A DNA stretch of 64,000 bases, taken from positions 62,001-126,000 of the forward strand of contig CBDBED010000002.1 of assembly GCA_965204245.1 (NCBI GenBank), in the 5' to 3' direction. Below are positions 16,250-25,164 of the stretch, piece after piece. Both the position numbers and the translations under genes were made by a program. The DNA is from JAAXIE01 sp965204245 (GTDB lineage: Bacteria; Chloroflexota; Dehalococcoidia; Lucifugimonadales; JAAXIE01). The notes beneath the pieces are model-generated. The model was given only the letters and a program-made list of their open reading frames with translations. It made no database searches and was not told the DNA's origin. Position 1 is the first letter of the stretch, and every line of letters begins with the position of its first letter.

Positions 16250-17746
16250 TCAAAGGATATTGAGCAGGCTCTTGGCCATCTGCATCCAGCGTTCGTAGTG
16301 GAACTCGTAGTCCGCAGATACGGATGGGTCGGGGCAATAGGTGACAGGGAGATCGTCCCGGCTGTCAATGGCCTCAGGCAGACTGCCGAACAGACCGGCA
16401 GCTACCGCGCCGGCCGCCGCCGCTCCTCGTGCTGTTGACTCGGGGAAACTGCTGCACTGCACCGGGGTGCCAGTGACATCGGCCAATATCTGCATCAGGA
16501 CTGGGCTGGAGGCCATCCCACCTGCGGCATGAACGACTGCATGGGAGGGTCCGGCTACCTCTCGTAAGGTGGCGCGGTTAGCCTTGATGGTGAAGGCGAT
16601 GCTCTCCAATGCCGCCCTCATAATGTGGCCCGGACTCGCCTTCTGGAACGTAAGGGGAACAGGAATGATGAGACCTCCAGCGGTCAGGCCGGCCTTGGGC
16701 GCGGTCTCATGTCCTCCGCCCAGCTTGACCATTACCCCTTCGGCACCTGCTTCCAACCCGGCCGCCATCTTGTCGGCCGTCTCAGGCGCAAGGCCGTTCC
16801 CCAGCACCAAGTCTCTCAACCACTGGTACTCTTGCCCCAAATCTCCCAAGTTCGCCTCGGTTACCCACTTGCCTTCGACGGTATGAAGCCCAGCCCACGT
16901 GCGCTTGTTTGTGTCGAAGTGTGGCTTAGTACCCACCTGCTGTAAGGTGCCGCTCCAGCCCAGAACAGCTACCTGTTGTCCCGCCTCAATGGCTCCTACA
17001 CCTAACAGGGCGCACTGAGTGTCCGGCCCAGCGATGGATACAGGGGTGCCTTTAGCCAGCCCCCATCTTTCCTCTATCCCATCCTTGACTCCCCCCAGCA
17101 TGGCCCCCGCAGGGCACAGCGGGGGCAACCACGAACTCTCCAGTCCCAATGCCTCCTCCAACATCGGAGACCTGGAGCGCAGTGGCACGTCCAGCAGCCC
17201 GGCCTCGGCATCAATGGCAGGTTCGGACGCGCGAGCCCCCGTAAGTTCGCAGGCCAGCCATGAAGCCAGAGGAAGCACAGTTTCCAGTCTATCATAGAGG
17301 TCGGGATGGGCATCCCGGAGCCAGTGGATGCGGGAGGGCGCCAGAACAAGGGCGGGGAAATGGCCGCTCATTTCATATACTTGGTCACCGCACCGATCAT
17401 CAATGGCGGCCCCTTGGAAGGCTCCCCGCATATCGAAGTTGGGGCTGCACAAGAGGGGTTCCCTCGCAGAGTCCAGCAATACTACTGCCTGCCTCTGGCT
17501 GGTTATGCCCACCCCCGCTACTTGTCGAGGCGATGTGCCATGTTGACGAATGGTCTCAGCCACGAGGTCGCCTGCTGCATCCAGCAGTGCCTTGTCCTCG
17601 AACTCCCAAGTGATGGAGGAGGAGTTGGGTGGCGTGTAGTAGGACATGGGTGCGTGGGAGATGGAGACGGGACGCAACGATGTGTCAGTGAGCACGCAAC
17701 ACATGGAACTGGTCCCCACATCCAAGCCAAGCAGATATTCAGTCAT
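16250..17746 (-). CDS. FGGY-family carbohydrate kinase (xylulokinase-like)
   Basis: A 498-residue sugar kinase of the actin-like fold. The N-terminal phosphate loop LGLDVGTSSMCCVL is at about 5-18, GVGITSQRQAVVLLD near 75-89 is the substrate-side motif, and ESIAFTIKANRATLREVAG followed by HAAGGMASSPVLMQILADVTG is the C-terminal FGGY signature area. Xylulokinase or a related pentulose/polyol kinase is the best guess. It follows the hpnD-like gene by about 70 bp on the same strand; whether it belongs functionally with the hopanoid genes (for example hopanoid side-chain sugars) is unknown. Confidence 0.85.
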   Translation of the reverse strand: MTEYLLGLDVGTSSMCCVLTDTSLRPVSISHAPMSYYTPPNSSSITWEFEDKALLDAAGDLVAETIRQHGTSPRQVAGVGITSQRQAVVLLDSAREPLLCSPNFDMRGAFQGAAIDDRCGDQVYEMSGHFPALVLAPSRIHWLRDAHPDLYDRLETVLPLASWLACELTGARASEPAIDAEAGLLDVPLRSRSPMLEEALGLESSWLPPLCPAGAMLGGVKDGIEERWGLAKGTPVSIAGPDTQCALLGVGAIEAGQQVAVLGWSGTLQQVGTKPHFDTNKRTWAGLHTVEGKWVTEANLGDLGQEYQWLRDLVLGNGLAPETADKMAAGLEAGAEGVMVKLGGGHETAPKAGLTAGGLIIPVPLTFQKASPGHIMRAALESIAFTIKANRATLREVAGPSHAVVHAAGGMASSPVLMQILADVTGTPVQCSSFPESTARGAAAAGAVAAGLFGSLPEAIDSRDDLPVTYCPDPSVSADYEFHYERWMQMAKSLLNIL

Positions 17747-17816
17747 GGCAAGGCCGACCTAAGGCGCGTTGCTATGCCGTGGAAGGAGAAAGCGCGTCGC
17801 AAGGTGCCGTTGGCAG

Positions 17817-18731
17817 TCAACGCCGCGGCGAAGAAAGGCGCGACGGGAGCAGGGCCTGCATCCACACCTGCGCCATGACGAACAGTTTTTCTCGCTTGGA
17901 CAGCGATGGTCTGCCATTCAAGACGTTGAAACTGGAGGCCTCGGCCCGGTCCAAAATCCTCATGTATATCTTGGCCATCACGGCAGGACAGGGACGGGCC
18001 CGGGGGGGAAGCAGGGGCAGCAAACGAAGGCCGGACCGGAAATAGCTGCGGGCTCGTTCCACCTGGAATCTCATCAACTCCCGGAAGGAGTCATCGATTT
18101 CTCCGGCAAAAAGCCTATCTTCGCTATATCCGAACCTGTCCAAGTCTTCTTGAGGCAGGTACACCCGGTTGCGGCCTAGGTCCTCCTTCACATCCCGGAC
18201 TATGTTGGTAAGCTGCATCGCCAGGCCCAAGTCAATGGCGTACCCGTGGGCCCGCGGGTCGGTGTAACCGAATATCTCAATGCAAATCAGGCCCACCGCC
18301 GATGCCACATGGTAGCAGTAAGTACGCAGTTCCTCAAAGTCTTGATACCTCGTGGCGGTGAGGTCGCTTTCCACCCCTGTGATGATGTCCTGGAATAGTC
18401 CTTGGTCAATGCCATAGGTTGCTGATGAATGAGCCAGGGCTTGAAAGACGGGTCCCAAGCCCCCGTCGGCTAATGGCTGGTTTGAGAACGTGCTATCAAG
18501 CTGCTGCCGAAGCCCATGCAATAGTTCCAGCTTCCTGTGTAGCGGGTCATCCTCATCCGCCGCATCATCGCACAACCGGCAGAAAGCATAGGTTGCATAG
18601 ATAGCCCTGCGCTTGGCAGGCGGCAGTGTGATGAAGGCGTAGTAGAAGTTCTTGGCCTCGCGGCGGGTGAGGTCGCGACACCATTCGTATGCTTGGTCTA
18701 CGTCCTTACGCACTAGGGTCACTTGCGACAC
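17817..18731 (-). CDS. hpnD: Squalene/phytoene synthase family protein, HpnD-like
   Basis: A 304-residue head-to-head prenyl synthase. The first Asp-rich motif is DDAAD at 55-59 and the second is D180-x3-D184 in NIVRDVKEDLGR; RREAKNFYYAF near 23-33 is the usual N-terminal block. In a hopanoid operon it most likely makes presqualene diphosphate from two farnesyl diphosphates. No hpnC or hpnE is in the window, so the remaining steps to squalene must be coded elsewhere or be done differently. The gene follows YjbQ by about 50 bp. Confidence 0.85.
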   Translation of the reverse strand: MSQVTLVRKDVDQAYEWCRDLTRREAKNFYYAFITLPPAKRRAIYATYAFCRLCDDAADEDDPLHRKLELLHGLRQQLDSTFSNQPLADGGLGPVFQALAHSSATYGIDQGLFQDIITGVESDLTATRYQDFEELRTYCYHVASAVGLICIEIFGYTDPRAHGYAIDLGLAMQLTNIVRDVKEDLGRNRVYLPQEDLDRFGYSEDRLFAGEIDDSFRELMRFQVERARSYFRSGLRLLPLLPPRARPCPAVMAKIYMRILDRAEASSFNVLNGRPSLSKREKLFVMAQVWMQALLPSRLSSPRR

Positions 18732-18784
18732 AACGGATCGCCCTTCAGGCTCGGGATGACGCCGTCGCGAAGGATCCCTGCCGG

Positions 18785-19303
18785 TTATTCCCCCATCACC
18801 TGCACTACCACTTCGCGAGGTCGCGGGTGGTCGAGTTCAATGAGGAATACGCTTTGCCAACGGCCCAACTGAAGTTGGCCGTCGATCAGCGGTATGGTCT
18901 CACTGGTGCCCAAGAGGAGGGACTGGCAATGGGCGTGCCCATTGGGGCACTCGTCTTCGGTCATGTTTACTGTGCGGATGGTGAAGTCGTTGTGGCGATA
19001 ATCGGCGAAACGGGGGGCCATCCGCTCTAGGAAGTCTTCCATGTCCTGCAGGAGCAGGGGTTCGTTCTCATTTATCTTGACCGCTGCCGTCGTATGGCGC
19101 GAATAGACGGTGACCGTGCCATTGGAAAGGTCGGCCTCGTCCACACAGGCTCTCACCTGCCCTGTAATGTCTATGAACTCCGTGGGTTTCTGGGCTGCGA
19201 CGCGCATAAGATAGGCGCGGGTTTTCAGAGCCCCATCACTGCGACTGATGCACTCAGGGGCATTGGGCATTGCCATAGTGCTGTGCGCCGTCTTCTGCGT
19301 CAT
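18785..19303 (-). CDS. YjbQ / UPF0047 family protein
   Basis: The core (FIDITGQVRACV, VTVYSRHTTAAVKINENEP, then NGHAHCQSLLLGTSETIPLIDGQLQLGRWQSVFLIELDHPR) is the complete UPF0047 domain with its conserved His residues in HTT and GHAHCQ. Some members have weak thiamine-phosphate synthase activity in vitro. The protein is 172 residues, about 30 longer than usual at the N-terminus. Its start overlaps the end of the squalene-hopene cyclase gene (ATGA), so it is coupled to the hopanoid operon; no role in hopanoid making is known to me. Confidence 0.88.
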   Translation of the reverse strand: MTQKTAHSTMAMPNAPECISRSDGALKTRAYLMRVAAQKPTEFIDITGQVRACVDEADLSNGTVTVYSRHTTAAVKINENEPLLLQDMEDFLERMAPRFADYRHNDFTIRTVNMTEDECPNGHAHCQSLLLGTSETIPLIDGQLQLGRWQSVFLIELDHPRPREVVVQVMGE

Positions 19304-21333
19304 CGGACATGCTCCTCCGGGCCTGGTGTGGTCAGGGCCGTTAGACGCCTATAGCGACCCAAGGCCATAAGAGGCCAACAATTTCTGTACATGTGGTAAT
19401 TGATCATGAACCCGGCCGGCATATCCAGACCCTGATGGCCGCGTTGGCCTTCGCTGGGCAGCCTTTCGGGTTTCCTGCCTATGCCGTAGCCGGGGAATCC
19501 CGTTCCTGTGTAGTAGGGCTCGTCCCACGACCCGTCATCCTGTTGGGACTGCACTAGGTATTCGCCGCCCCGTGCTGTGGCTGGGTGGTATTGTTCTCCG
19601 GCAGCCAACAGACCCAAAAGGGCCCAAGCAGTCTGGGATGGTGTGCTCGGGCCAATCCCGGCCATCGAGAAGTCGACGTATGAGCCGCACGTCTCTCCCC
19701 AGCCCCCGTCATCGTTCTGCTTCTCCAGCAGCCAGTCCACTGCTTTCCGGATGTATGGTTCGCTCATGTCCTCGCCGATGGCTTCCATAGCCATAAGGAC
19801 CGCACTGGTGCCGTAGATGTAATTGACGCCCCATCTGCCAAACCAAGGCCCCTCGTCCTCCTGCTCTTTCAGCAGGAATTTGCAGCCCCGGTCCACCGCA
19901 GGATGGTCTCTGGTATAGCCCAGCTTGCCGAGCATCTCCAGTACATGGGCAGTGACGTCAGCACTGGGAGGATCCAGCGTCTCCCCGAAATCAGCGAAGG
20001 GTATCTGAGCTATCAAGCTCCTCGTATTGTCCTTGTCGAAGGCAGCCCAACCGCCTTCTTTGCTCTGCATGCTGAGCACCCAGTCCACGCCCAAGCGGAT
20101 TGCGTCCTGTCTCTGGACGTCCTCCATGCCTGAAAGAGTGGCGTTATTCAGGGCGATGAGCACCTCGGCAGCGTCATCGATATCGGGGTAGAGGTCGTTG
20201 TGGAACTCGAAGGCCCATCCTCCCGGTTCCGCCCTTGGGTTCTTCACCTGCCAGTCGCCGCCCCTGCGTATCTGCTTGCCAATGAGCCATCGCGTAGCTT
20301 TGTCCGTGGCCGCATGGCCATCGCCCAAGTCTGATTCCTGTAGTGCCAGCAGCACAAGGCACGTATCCCAGACGGGAGATATGCAGGCTTGCACACGGCA
20401 AGCGTCCACGTCGTCTATGGTAAAGGCTTCGAACCCGTCGAGGCCCTTCCGTATGGCAGGGTGCTCATTTGTGTAGCCCAAGTGCTTGAGGGCGATGAGC
20501 GAATAGACCCAGGGAGGCTGGATTCCGCCCCATGACCCGTCGGCCTCTTGGTGTTCCAGCACCCATTGGGCCGAGCGCCGCACGGCTATGTTCCGAGCGG
20601 GCTTGATGGGCAGAGACTCGTATATGCGCAACAGGCGGTCCAGCCAGTAGAGGGCAGGGGCCCAGCCCAAGGTGCCTCGCGGCTTCGTCAGAGAATAGTC
20701 GACTTGGTCCTTGGGCACTGGGAAGAGTTCGTCTATGGCAGCCTCGGCTGGCACCTTTTTGCTCGGCCTCTGGCTCAAGATGATCATCATGGGAACTATG
20801 GTGGCCCGCGCCCAACTGGAGAACTCGTAGATGTTTACCGGGAACCATTTGGGAAGAAAGATTAGTTCCGGAGGCATCACGGGAGTGCCGCGCCAGTCCC
20901 ACTGTTCAAACAGACTCAGCCATATCTTGGTGAAGATGCGGGTAGCGGGAACCCCGCCCCGAGACAGTATGAAGTCCCTTGCTCGTCGCATCTCTTCGCG
21001 CTCCGGCGACACTCCCCCCAGTTTGAGAGCGAAGTAACACTCCACAGAGGTGCTCACGTCACCGGGGGCTTGATAGTACTGGCCCCAAGACCCATCCTCC
21101 CGTTGACACCTGAGAATCTGGTTCATCAGCTTTCGCCACCGCTCGGGGTCAACTTGGTCTAGAAAATAGGTCATTAGGAGGTATTCGGCCTCCATGGTCG
21201 GGTTCGACTCCAGTTCCCCCCACCAGTACCCCTCGTCGTACTGTTCGTCCAGTAGGTACCCCTGAGATTTTTCGATTGCATCAGCCACGCCCTGACACAC
21301 CCGCTCCCCGCGCATTGCATGATGAACTACCAT
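19300..21333 (-). CDS. shc: Squalene-hopene cyclase
   Basis: This membrane-associated terpene cyclase folds squalene into the pentacyclic hopene. The catalytic Asp motif DIDD is at 384-387 (YPDIDDAAEV; most relatives have DVDDTA). Repeated QW motifs are visible: QREDGSWG, QEADGSWGG, QSKEGGWAAF, QNDDGGWGE and QQDDGSWDE. The frame is open 141 codons further upstream, but that stretch runs through hpnG and has no family likeness; the ATG at 21333 shares one base with the hpnG stop (TAATG), giving 677 residues, close to the family size. Confidence 0.95.
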   Translation of the reverse strand: MVVHHAMRGERVCQGVADAIEKSQGYLLDEQYDEGYWWGELESNPTMEAEYLLMTYFLDQVDPERWRKLMNQILRCQREDGSWGQYYQAPGDVSTSVECYFALKLGGVSPEREEMRRARDFILSRGGVPATRIFTKIWLSLFEQWDWRGTPVMPPELIFLPKWFPVNIYEFSSWARATIVPMMIILSQRPSKKVPAEAAIDELFPVPKDQVDYSLTKPRGTLGWAPALYWLDRLLRIYESLPIKPARNIAVRRSAQWVLEHQEADGSWGGIQPPWVYSLIALKHLGYTNEHPAIRKGLDGFEAFTIDDVDACRVQACISPVWDTCLVLLALQESDLGDGHAATDKATRWLIGKQIRRGGDWQVKNPRAEPGGWAFEFHNDLYPDIDDAAEVLIALNNATLSGMEDVQRQDAIRLGVDWVLSMQSKEGGWAAFDKDNTRSLIAQIPFADFGETLDPPSADVTAHVLEMLGKLGYTRDHPAVDRGCKFLLKEQEDEGPWFGRWGVNYIYGTSAVLMAMEAIGEDMSEPYIRKAVDWLLEKQNDDGGWGETCGSYVDFSMAGIGPSTPSQTAWALLGLLAAGEQYHPATARGGEYLVQSQQDDGSWDEPYYTGTGFPGYGIGRKPERLPSEGQRGHQGLDMPAGFMINYHMYRNCWPLMALGRYRRLTALTTPGPEEHVR

Positions 21334-22133
21334 TAGCTGGCGCTCCCAGTGGATAGCGTTGATTGCGGCATCGTCGCCGGAAGTAGTGCCGAGCAGAAAG
21401 CCGCGGCAAAGGCGCCCAAACACTTTTGCGCACGTATGGCTTGGAATGCCAAGCCCACTAATGGAGGAAGGCGCCACACTTGACCCAACAGCAGCAAAGC
21501 TTTGCCCACCCCTTCGGTGAAAGCCAGCTTTCCAACCAATGCAGGCAAGTCCTGCGACACCTCGTCGAGAACCACCCTCGCCGAAAGGAAGGGGACCTCT
21601 GCCTCCTTGGCCTCCTTGGCCAGCCAGTAGTCTTCCATCGCACAAGAGAGAGACCCGGTCCGGACGCCGACGCCTTCTTTTTCCTTGGACTTCAACGCGG
21701 GCCTCAGCACCGTTAGGGAGGGCCCCATGTGGTACCGTATGCCAGCCTGTCGGCACCCTTGGGCTGCCGTTTCCAGCAGATAGGGGTCTCCATGGAGAAC
21801 CCCAGTTTCGTGTTCCGCCAGCAGCGTCTGGGACAGGATGACGTGACCTAACTTGCAGGCCTCTTGGAGTCCGCCAGCGAAGCCCATTGAGACCAGAGCC
21901 GACGGAGCAGCCCTGCCCTTAAGCGACGCGGCCCATTCAGTCCCCGCCTGATGCCCAACACTCAGTTTCCTGACAGTGAGGGGCGGGGACGAATTCTGAT
22001 GCCTCAGAGTCTTCTCAATGCCTGTCCGTTCGATTGTCATCGCCGCGACCAAGTCGGGCAACGCTCCATCATGAGGATAGACCTCATGGTCGCGCATCTC
22101 GCCGCTTGGTATGAAGGTGCGCTCCGACGACAT
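21333..22133 (-). CDS. hpnG: HpnG-like adenosylhopane nucleosidase (phosphorylase superfamily)
   Basis: A 266-residue protein of the nucleoside phosphorylase/nucleosidase superfamily. It shows VSMGFAGGLQEACKLGHVIL (about 83-101), the substrate Met-Glu in CAMEDYW and the acidic SARVVLDEVSQDLP region. HpnG removes adenine from adenosylhopane to give ribosylhopane. The position between hpnH (one base apart) and the cyclase gene (one base overlap) strongly supports this role; sequence alone would also allow a 5'-methylthioadenosine-type nucleosidase. Confidence 0.85.
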   Translation of the reverse strand: MSSERTFIPSGEMRDHEVYPHDGALPDLVAAMTIERTGIEKTLRHQNSSPPLTVRKLSVGHQAGTEWAASLKGRAAPSALVSMGFAGGLQEACKLGHVILSQTLLAEHETGVLHGDPYLLETAAQGCRQAGIRYHMGPSLTVLRPALKSKEKEGVGVRTGSLSCAMEDYWLAKEAKEAEVPFLSARVVLDEVSQDLPALVGKLAFTEGVGKALLLLGQVWRLPPLVGLAFQAIRAQKCLGAFAAAFCSALLPATMPQSTLSTGSAS

Positions 22134-22134
22134 C

Positions 22135-23175
22135 TCAGGCTGCCGTGATACCCGACTTATGGGCCGCGCCCGACTTTACCAAAGTCACCCAGTCCTTGGG
22201 TGACGATATGGCTTGGAAAATGGTGGCCGACTCGAATCCGCAGTGCATCATGCAGTTGGCGCAGCGACGGTCCTTGCCCACCCCATAGTTGTCCCAGAGT
22301 TCCTCCTTGTAGAGATCCTCTATGTTGTCGGTATGGCGGTCAGCCAACGGATAGCAGGGTTCGCGCCAACCCATCACGGTATAGGTAGGGTTGGACCAAG
22401 CTGTGCACTGATAGTCTCGCTTTCCCCGCAGGAAGTCCAGATACAACGGGTTGTTGTACAAACGAAAGTCCTTGATTCGTTCCTTGTCCAACACCTGCTG
22501 AAAGACAGCCCGCGACTCCTGTTTCGTCAAAAACAACTCTTGGTCGGGAGCGTCCTCGAAATCATAGCCGGGCGACACCATCGAGCCCTCAATGCCCATA
22601 TCCGACATAGTCTGGAAGAGCGCGTGCACATCCTCCACATCGCTACCCCGGAACAGGGTGGTGTTGCTGCACACACGGTACCCGCCATCCAGAGCAGTCT
22701 CAATGGCCCCTATCGCCTTCTTGAAGACTCCGGCCCGGGCAACCGATTCGTCGTGCCTAGCCTCCATCCCGTCCATGTGCACGACCCAACAGAGATACTT
22801 GGAAGGCGGCACCTTCTTCAGCACCCGTTCCAGCAGGATGCCGTTGGTGCAGCAATACACGAAATATTTTCTATCGACTAGTTCGCCGATGATTTCGTGA
22901 ATCTTGGGGTGAATCGTAGGCTCACCGCCTGCGATGGACACAATCGGGGCACCCGACGCCTCCACCGCGGCCACAGCATCTTCCGTAGACATCATGCGGT
23001 CCATTACCGGCTTGTACTCATGGATACGACCACAGCCGATGCAGGAGAGGTTGCACATCTCCAGCGGTTCCAGCATCGTCACCAGCGGAAAGCGGGACCG
23101 GCCCCGCAGGCGGTTCTTCAGAATGTAGCCCGCAAGCCGGTAGGACATCTCCATTGGCCTTTTGGCTTTAGGCAT
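22135..23175 (-). CDS. hpnH: HpnH, radical SAM adenosyl-hopene transferase
   Basis: A 346-residue radical SAM protein. The 4Fe-4S cysteines are C41-x3-C45-x2-C48 in MCNLSCIGCGR; SIAGGEPTIHP is the SAM-binding GGE motif. The C-terminal part has extra cysteines (CANCMMHCGFES) typical of HpnH. The enzyme joins the 5'-deoxyadenosyl radical to hopene, the first step of extended hopanoids. It sits between the prenyl synthase gene and hpnG in the operon. Confidence 0.94.
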   Translation of the reverse strand: MPKAKRPMEMSYRLAGYILKNRLRGRSRFPLVTMLEPLEMCNLSCIGCGRIHEYKPVMDRMMSTEDAVAAVEASGAPIVSIAGGEPTIHPKIHEIIGELVDRKYFVYCCTNGILLERVLKKVPPSKYLCWVVHMDGMEARHDESVARAGVFKKAIGAIETALDGGYRVCSNTTLFRGSDVEDVHALFQTMSDMGIEGSMVSPGYDFEDAPDQELFLTKQESRAVFQQVLDKERIKDFRLYNNPLYLDFLRGKRDYQCTAWSNPTYTVMGWREPCYPLADRHTDNIEDLYKEELWDNYGVGKDRRCANCMMHCGFESATIFQAISSPKDWVTLVKSGAAHKSGITAA

Positions 23176-23212
23176 TTTCCCTCTTTCGTTGAACTTTCAT
23201 CAGATTTTGCAA

Positions 23213-24283
23213 TCAGTAGTCCCGGCTTGTGAGGAAGTCGACGAGTTGCCGGAACTCGCCCCGTGCCCACGACGGCAGATCGACACTCTCCAACTCGTCC
23301 ACAGCCTGCTCTGCATTATTAGAGACTAACTCTTGGGCTGCTCCTTGTGCACCCACTTCATCCAAAATGTCCAAGACCTCGTCTACGTCGCTGCGCAACA
23401 GTTCCGTCTTCTGCAGTGCGTTGGCAAGCCTTTCCCGTGCGCCAAACGATGCGTTGTCTAGGGCGTAGGCCAGCGGGTAGGACTTCTTCTTGCGCAGGAT
23501 ATCCGCCCCTACGGCCTTACCCGTGGTCTCTTCCTCTCCCCATATTCCCAGCACATCATCCCTGATTTGGAACGCTCGCCCCAATCGTGCTCCGCTCCGG
23601 CTGAAGGCCCGCACCGTGGCCGGGTCTCCGGACCCTATGCAGGCCCCGGCGGCCATGCTGCACCTTATCAACGCTCCGGTTTTCAGGGCGATCATCCCAA
23701 GATAGTCGTCCACCCTGACCTGTATGTCCTCTTCAAACGAAAGATCCAAACACTGGCCCTCGATCATCTCAAGATAGCCCTGCATAATCAGCTTTGAGAC
23801 TTCCAGCACTGTGCTGGGGGGCAGTCCTCGTGAAGAGAGGCGATGTGCTGTCGCATCGGCCAGAGTAAACATGGCATCCCCGGCCACCAAGGCCTGGGGG
23901 ACGCCCCAGACAGACCAGACGGTAGGTTGGTGACGCCTTTCTAGGTCGCCGTCTTGGATATCGTCGTGTATCAGTGAGAAGTTGTGCACGAATTCCATCG
24001 CCGCGGCCGCAGGCAGGGCCGTATCCCATCCCCCGCTCAATGCTTCGCAACTGAAGAGACAAAGGGTAGGCCTGAGAGCTTTCCCTTGGGACTCCGCACC
24101 AGCTACGGGAATGCCGTTGCTGTCCGCCCAGCCCATGTGGTACTTGAGGAGACCATAAAGCTGGGGTGGACTCTCCGGCATGGCCGAAGTTAGCTCCGCG
24201 GTCAGAGAGTCCCGGTAGCGCCCGAACATGCCCGGCAGCCGCGTATCAGCTGTAACGACGGTAGCACTCGGAATTGTGGACAT
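23213..24283 (-). CDS. Polyprenyl (farnesyl/geranylgeranyl-type) diphosphate synthase
   Basis: A 356-residue isoprenyl diphosphate synthase. The first Asp-rich motif DDIQD is at 107-111 and the second region is RDDVLGIWG at 241-249, where the last Asp of the usual DDxxD is Gly, as in many actinobacterial-type GGPP synthases. GKALRPTLCL near 68-77 is the IPP-binding block. The frame is open much further upstream but ATG 24283 gives the family length. First gene of the hopanoid operon, it likely supplies farnesyl diphosphate. Confidence 0.9.
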   Translation of the reverse strand: MSTIPSATVVTADTRLPGMFGRYRDSLTAELTSAMPESPPQLYGLLKYHMGWADSNGIPVAGAESQGKALRPTLCLFSCEALSGGWDTALPAAAAMEFVHNFSLIHDDIQDGDLERRHQPTVWSVWGVPQALVAGDAMFTLADATAHRLSSRGLPPSTVLEVSKLIMQGYLEMIEGQCLDLSFEEDIQVRVDDYLGMIALKTGALIRCSMAAGACIGSGDPATVRAFSRSGARLGRAFQIRDDVLGIWGEEETTGKAVGADILRKKKSYPLAYALDNASFGARERLANALQKTELLRSDVDEVLDILDEVGAQGAAQELVSNNAEQAVDELESVDLPSWARGEFRQLVDFLTSRDY

Positions 24284-24303
24284 AGTAGACTCACGCCAAT
24301 GCC

Positions 24304-24323
24304 AACGAGGCATATGCCTCGTT
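24304..24323. promoter_or_regulatory. 20-bp perfect palindrome, candidate operator of the hopanoid operon
   Basis: AACGAGGCATATGCCTCGTT is self-complementary over all 20 bases. It lies 15 bp past the -10 box and 20 bp before the first start codon, around +8 to +27 of the predicted transcript, a classic position for a repressor dimer. Confidence 0.5.
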
Positions 24324-24337
24324 AAGCGATGCAGTGG

Positions 24338-24366
24338 ATGGTAGCAGTGGCCATATGGGGTGTCAA
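24338..24366 (-). promoter_or_regulatory. Hopanoid operon promoter
   Basis: Minus-strand TTGACA (24361-24366) and TACCAT (24338-24343) are 17 bp apart. The expected start point is near 24331, upstream of the 20-bp palindrome. Confidence 0.6.
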
Positions 24367-24433
24367 GCGTTTTCCAATGCAACCTCATACTATAAGTTCC
24401 CGAAACTATTGCATCGAGAAACCGGTTGGATAG

Positions 24434-25150
24434 ATGGACAAACAGGACATCCGGGAAAGGGTCTGGCAGGCCATGAGGGAAGCGGGAGTTGCCCGCTTCC
24501 CAGGGGCCCGTGGCCGTATCCCCAATTTCACTGGAGCGGAGAAAGCCGCCCAGCAACTGGGCTCCCTGAACTTCTGGGATGAAGCCCAAGTCCTGAAATG
24601 CAACCCCGACCTGCCCCAGCGACCCGTGCGATGGCGCGCCTTGAAAGAAGGCAAGACCGTCTACATGGCAGTGCCTCGTCTCACCTCCATGCAATGCTTC
24701 GTGGAGTTGGACCCGCAAAGGCTGGGGAGCCACGCCTACGCGGCCTCCAGCATCAAGGGCGCATTCCAGTTCGGCCAACCCGTCACCTTGAGCGAAATGA
24801 GGCCCATCGACCTCGTTGTCTGCGGGGCCGTAGCCGTCACCCGAAGTGGCGCAAGGCTGGGCAAGGGCGGAGGCTACTCGGACTTGGAGTATGCCTTGGC
24901 GCGAGAGGCAGGCCTCCTCAACGAGTCCACTCCCATCATCACGACAGTGCATCCAATCCAGACCGTCGACTCCATACCCCTCACCACCCACGACATTCCC
25001 TTGGACTGGTTCATAACGTCCGACGAAATCGTGCCCTGCACCGAGCCGCCTCCCCGTCCCCATGGCATCCATTGGGATGAGCTGGATGAAGAACAGATTG
25101 AGGCCATCCCGGTGTTGAGTGAACTGAGGGCCAAGGCCCTAGGCAGGTAG
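24434..25150 (+). CDS. 5-formyltetrahydrofolate cyclo-ligase family protein
   Basis: A 238-residue protein with the ATP-binding loop TRSGARLGKGGGYSDLEYALAR (about 137-158), the diagnostic block of this family. The reaction converts 5-formyl-THF to 5,10-methenyl-THF. The N-terminal region (RERVWQAMREAGVARFPG) is closer to the larger MTHFSD-like subgroup than to the short YgfA type, so a variant substrate is possible. It is divergent from the hopanoid operon. Confidence 0.85.
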   Translation: MDKQDIRERVWQAMREAGVARFPGARGRIPNFTGAEKAAQQLGSLNFWDEAQVLKCNPDLPQRPVRWRALKEGKTVYMAVPRLTSMQCFVELDPQRLGSHAYAASSIKGAFQFGQPVTLSEMRPIDLVVCGAVAVTRSGARLGKGGGYSDLEYALAREAGLLNESTPIITTVHPIQTVDSIPLTTHDIPLDWFITSDEIVPCTEPPPRPHGIHWDELDEEQIEAIPVLSELRAKALGR

Positions 25151-25164
25151 CCCGGGAGCGACAA

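Noticed and set aside
21190..21225. tRNA-like GGTTCGACTCC string
   Set aside because: It is inside the squalene-hopene cyclase gene and no cloverleaf forms around it; no tRNA gene was found in the window.
21334..21756. Upstream extension of the squalene-hopene cyclase frame by 141 codons
   Set aside because: It runs antisense-free through hpnG in another frame, has no family likeness, and the TAATG overlap gives a better start.
24284..25072. Upstream extension of the prenyl synthase frame
   Set aside because: It crosses the promoter, the palindrome and the opposite-strand cyclo-ligase gene; family length is reached from ATG 24283.
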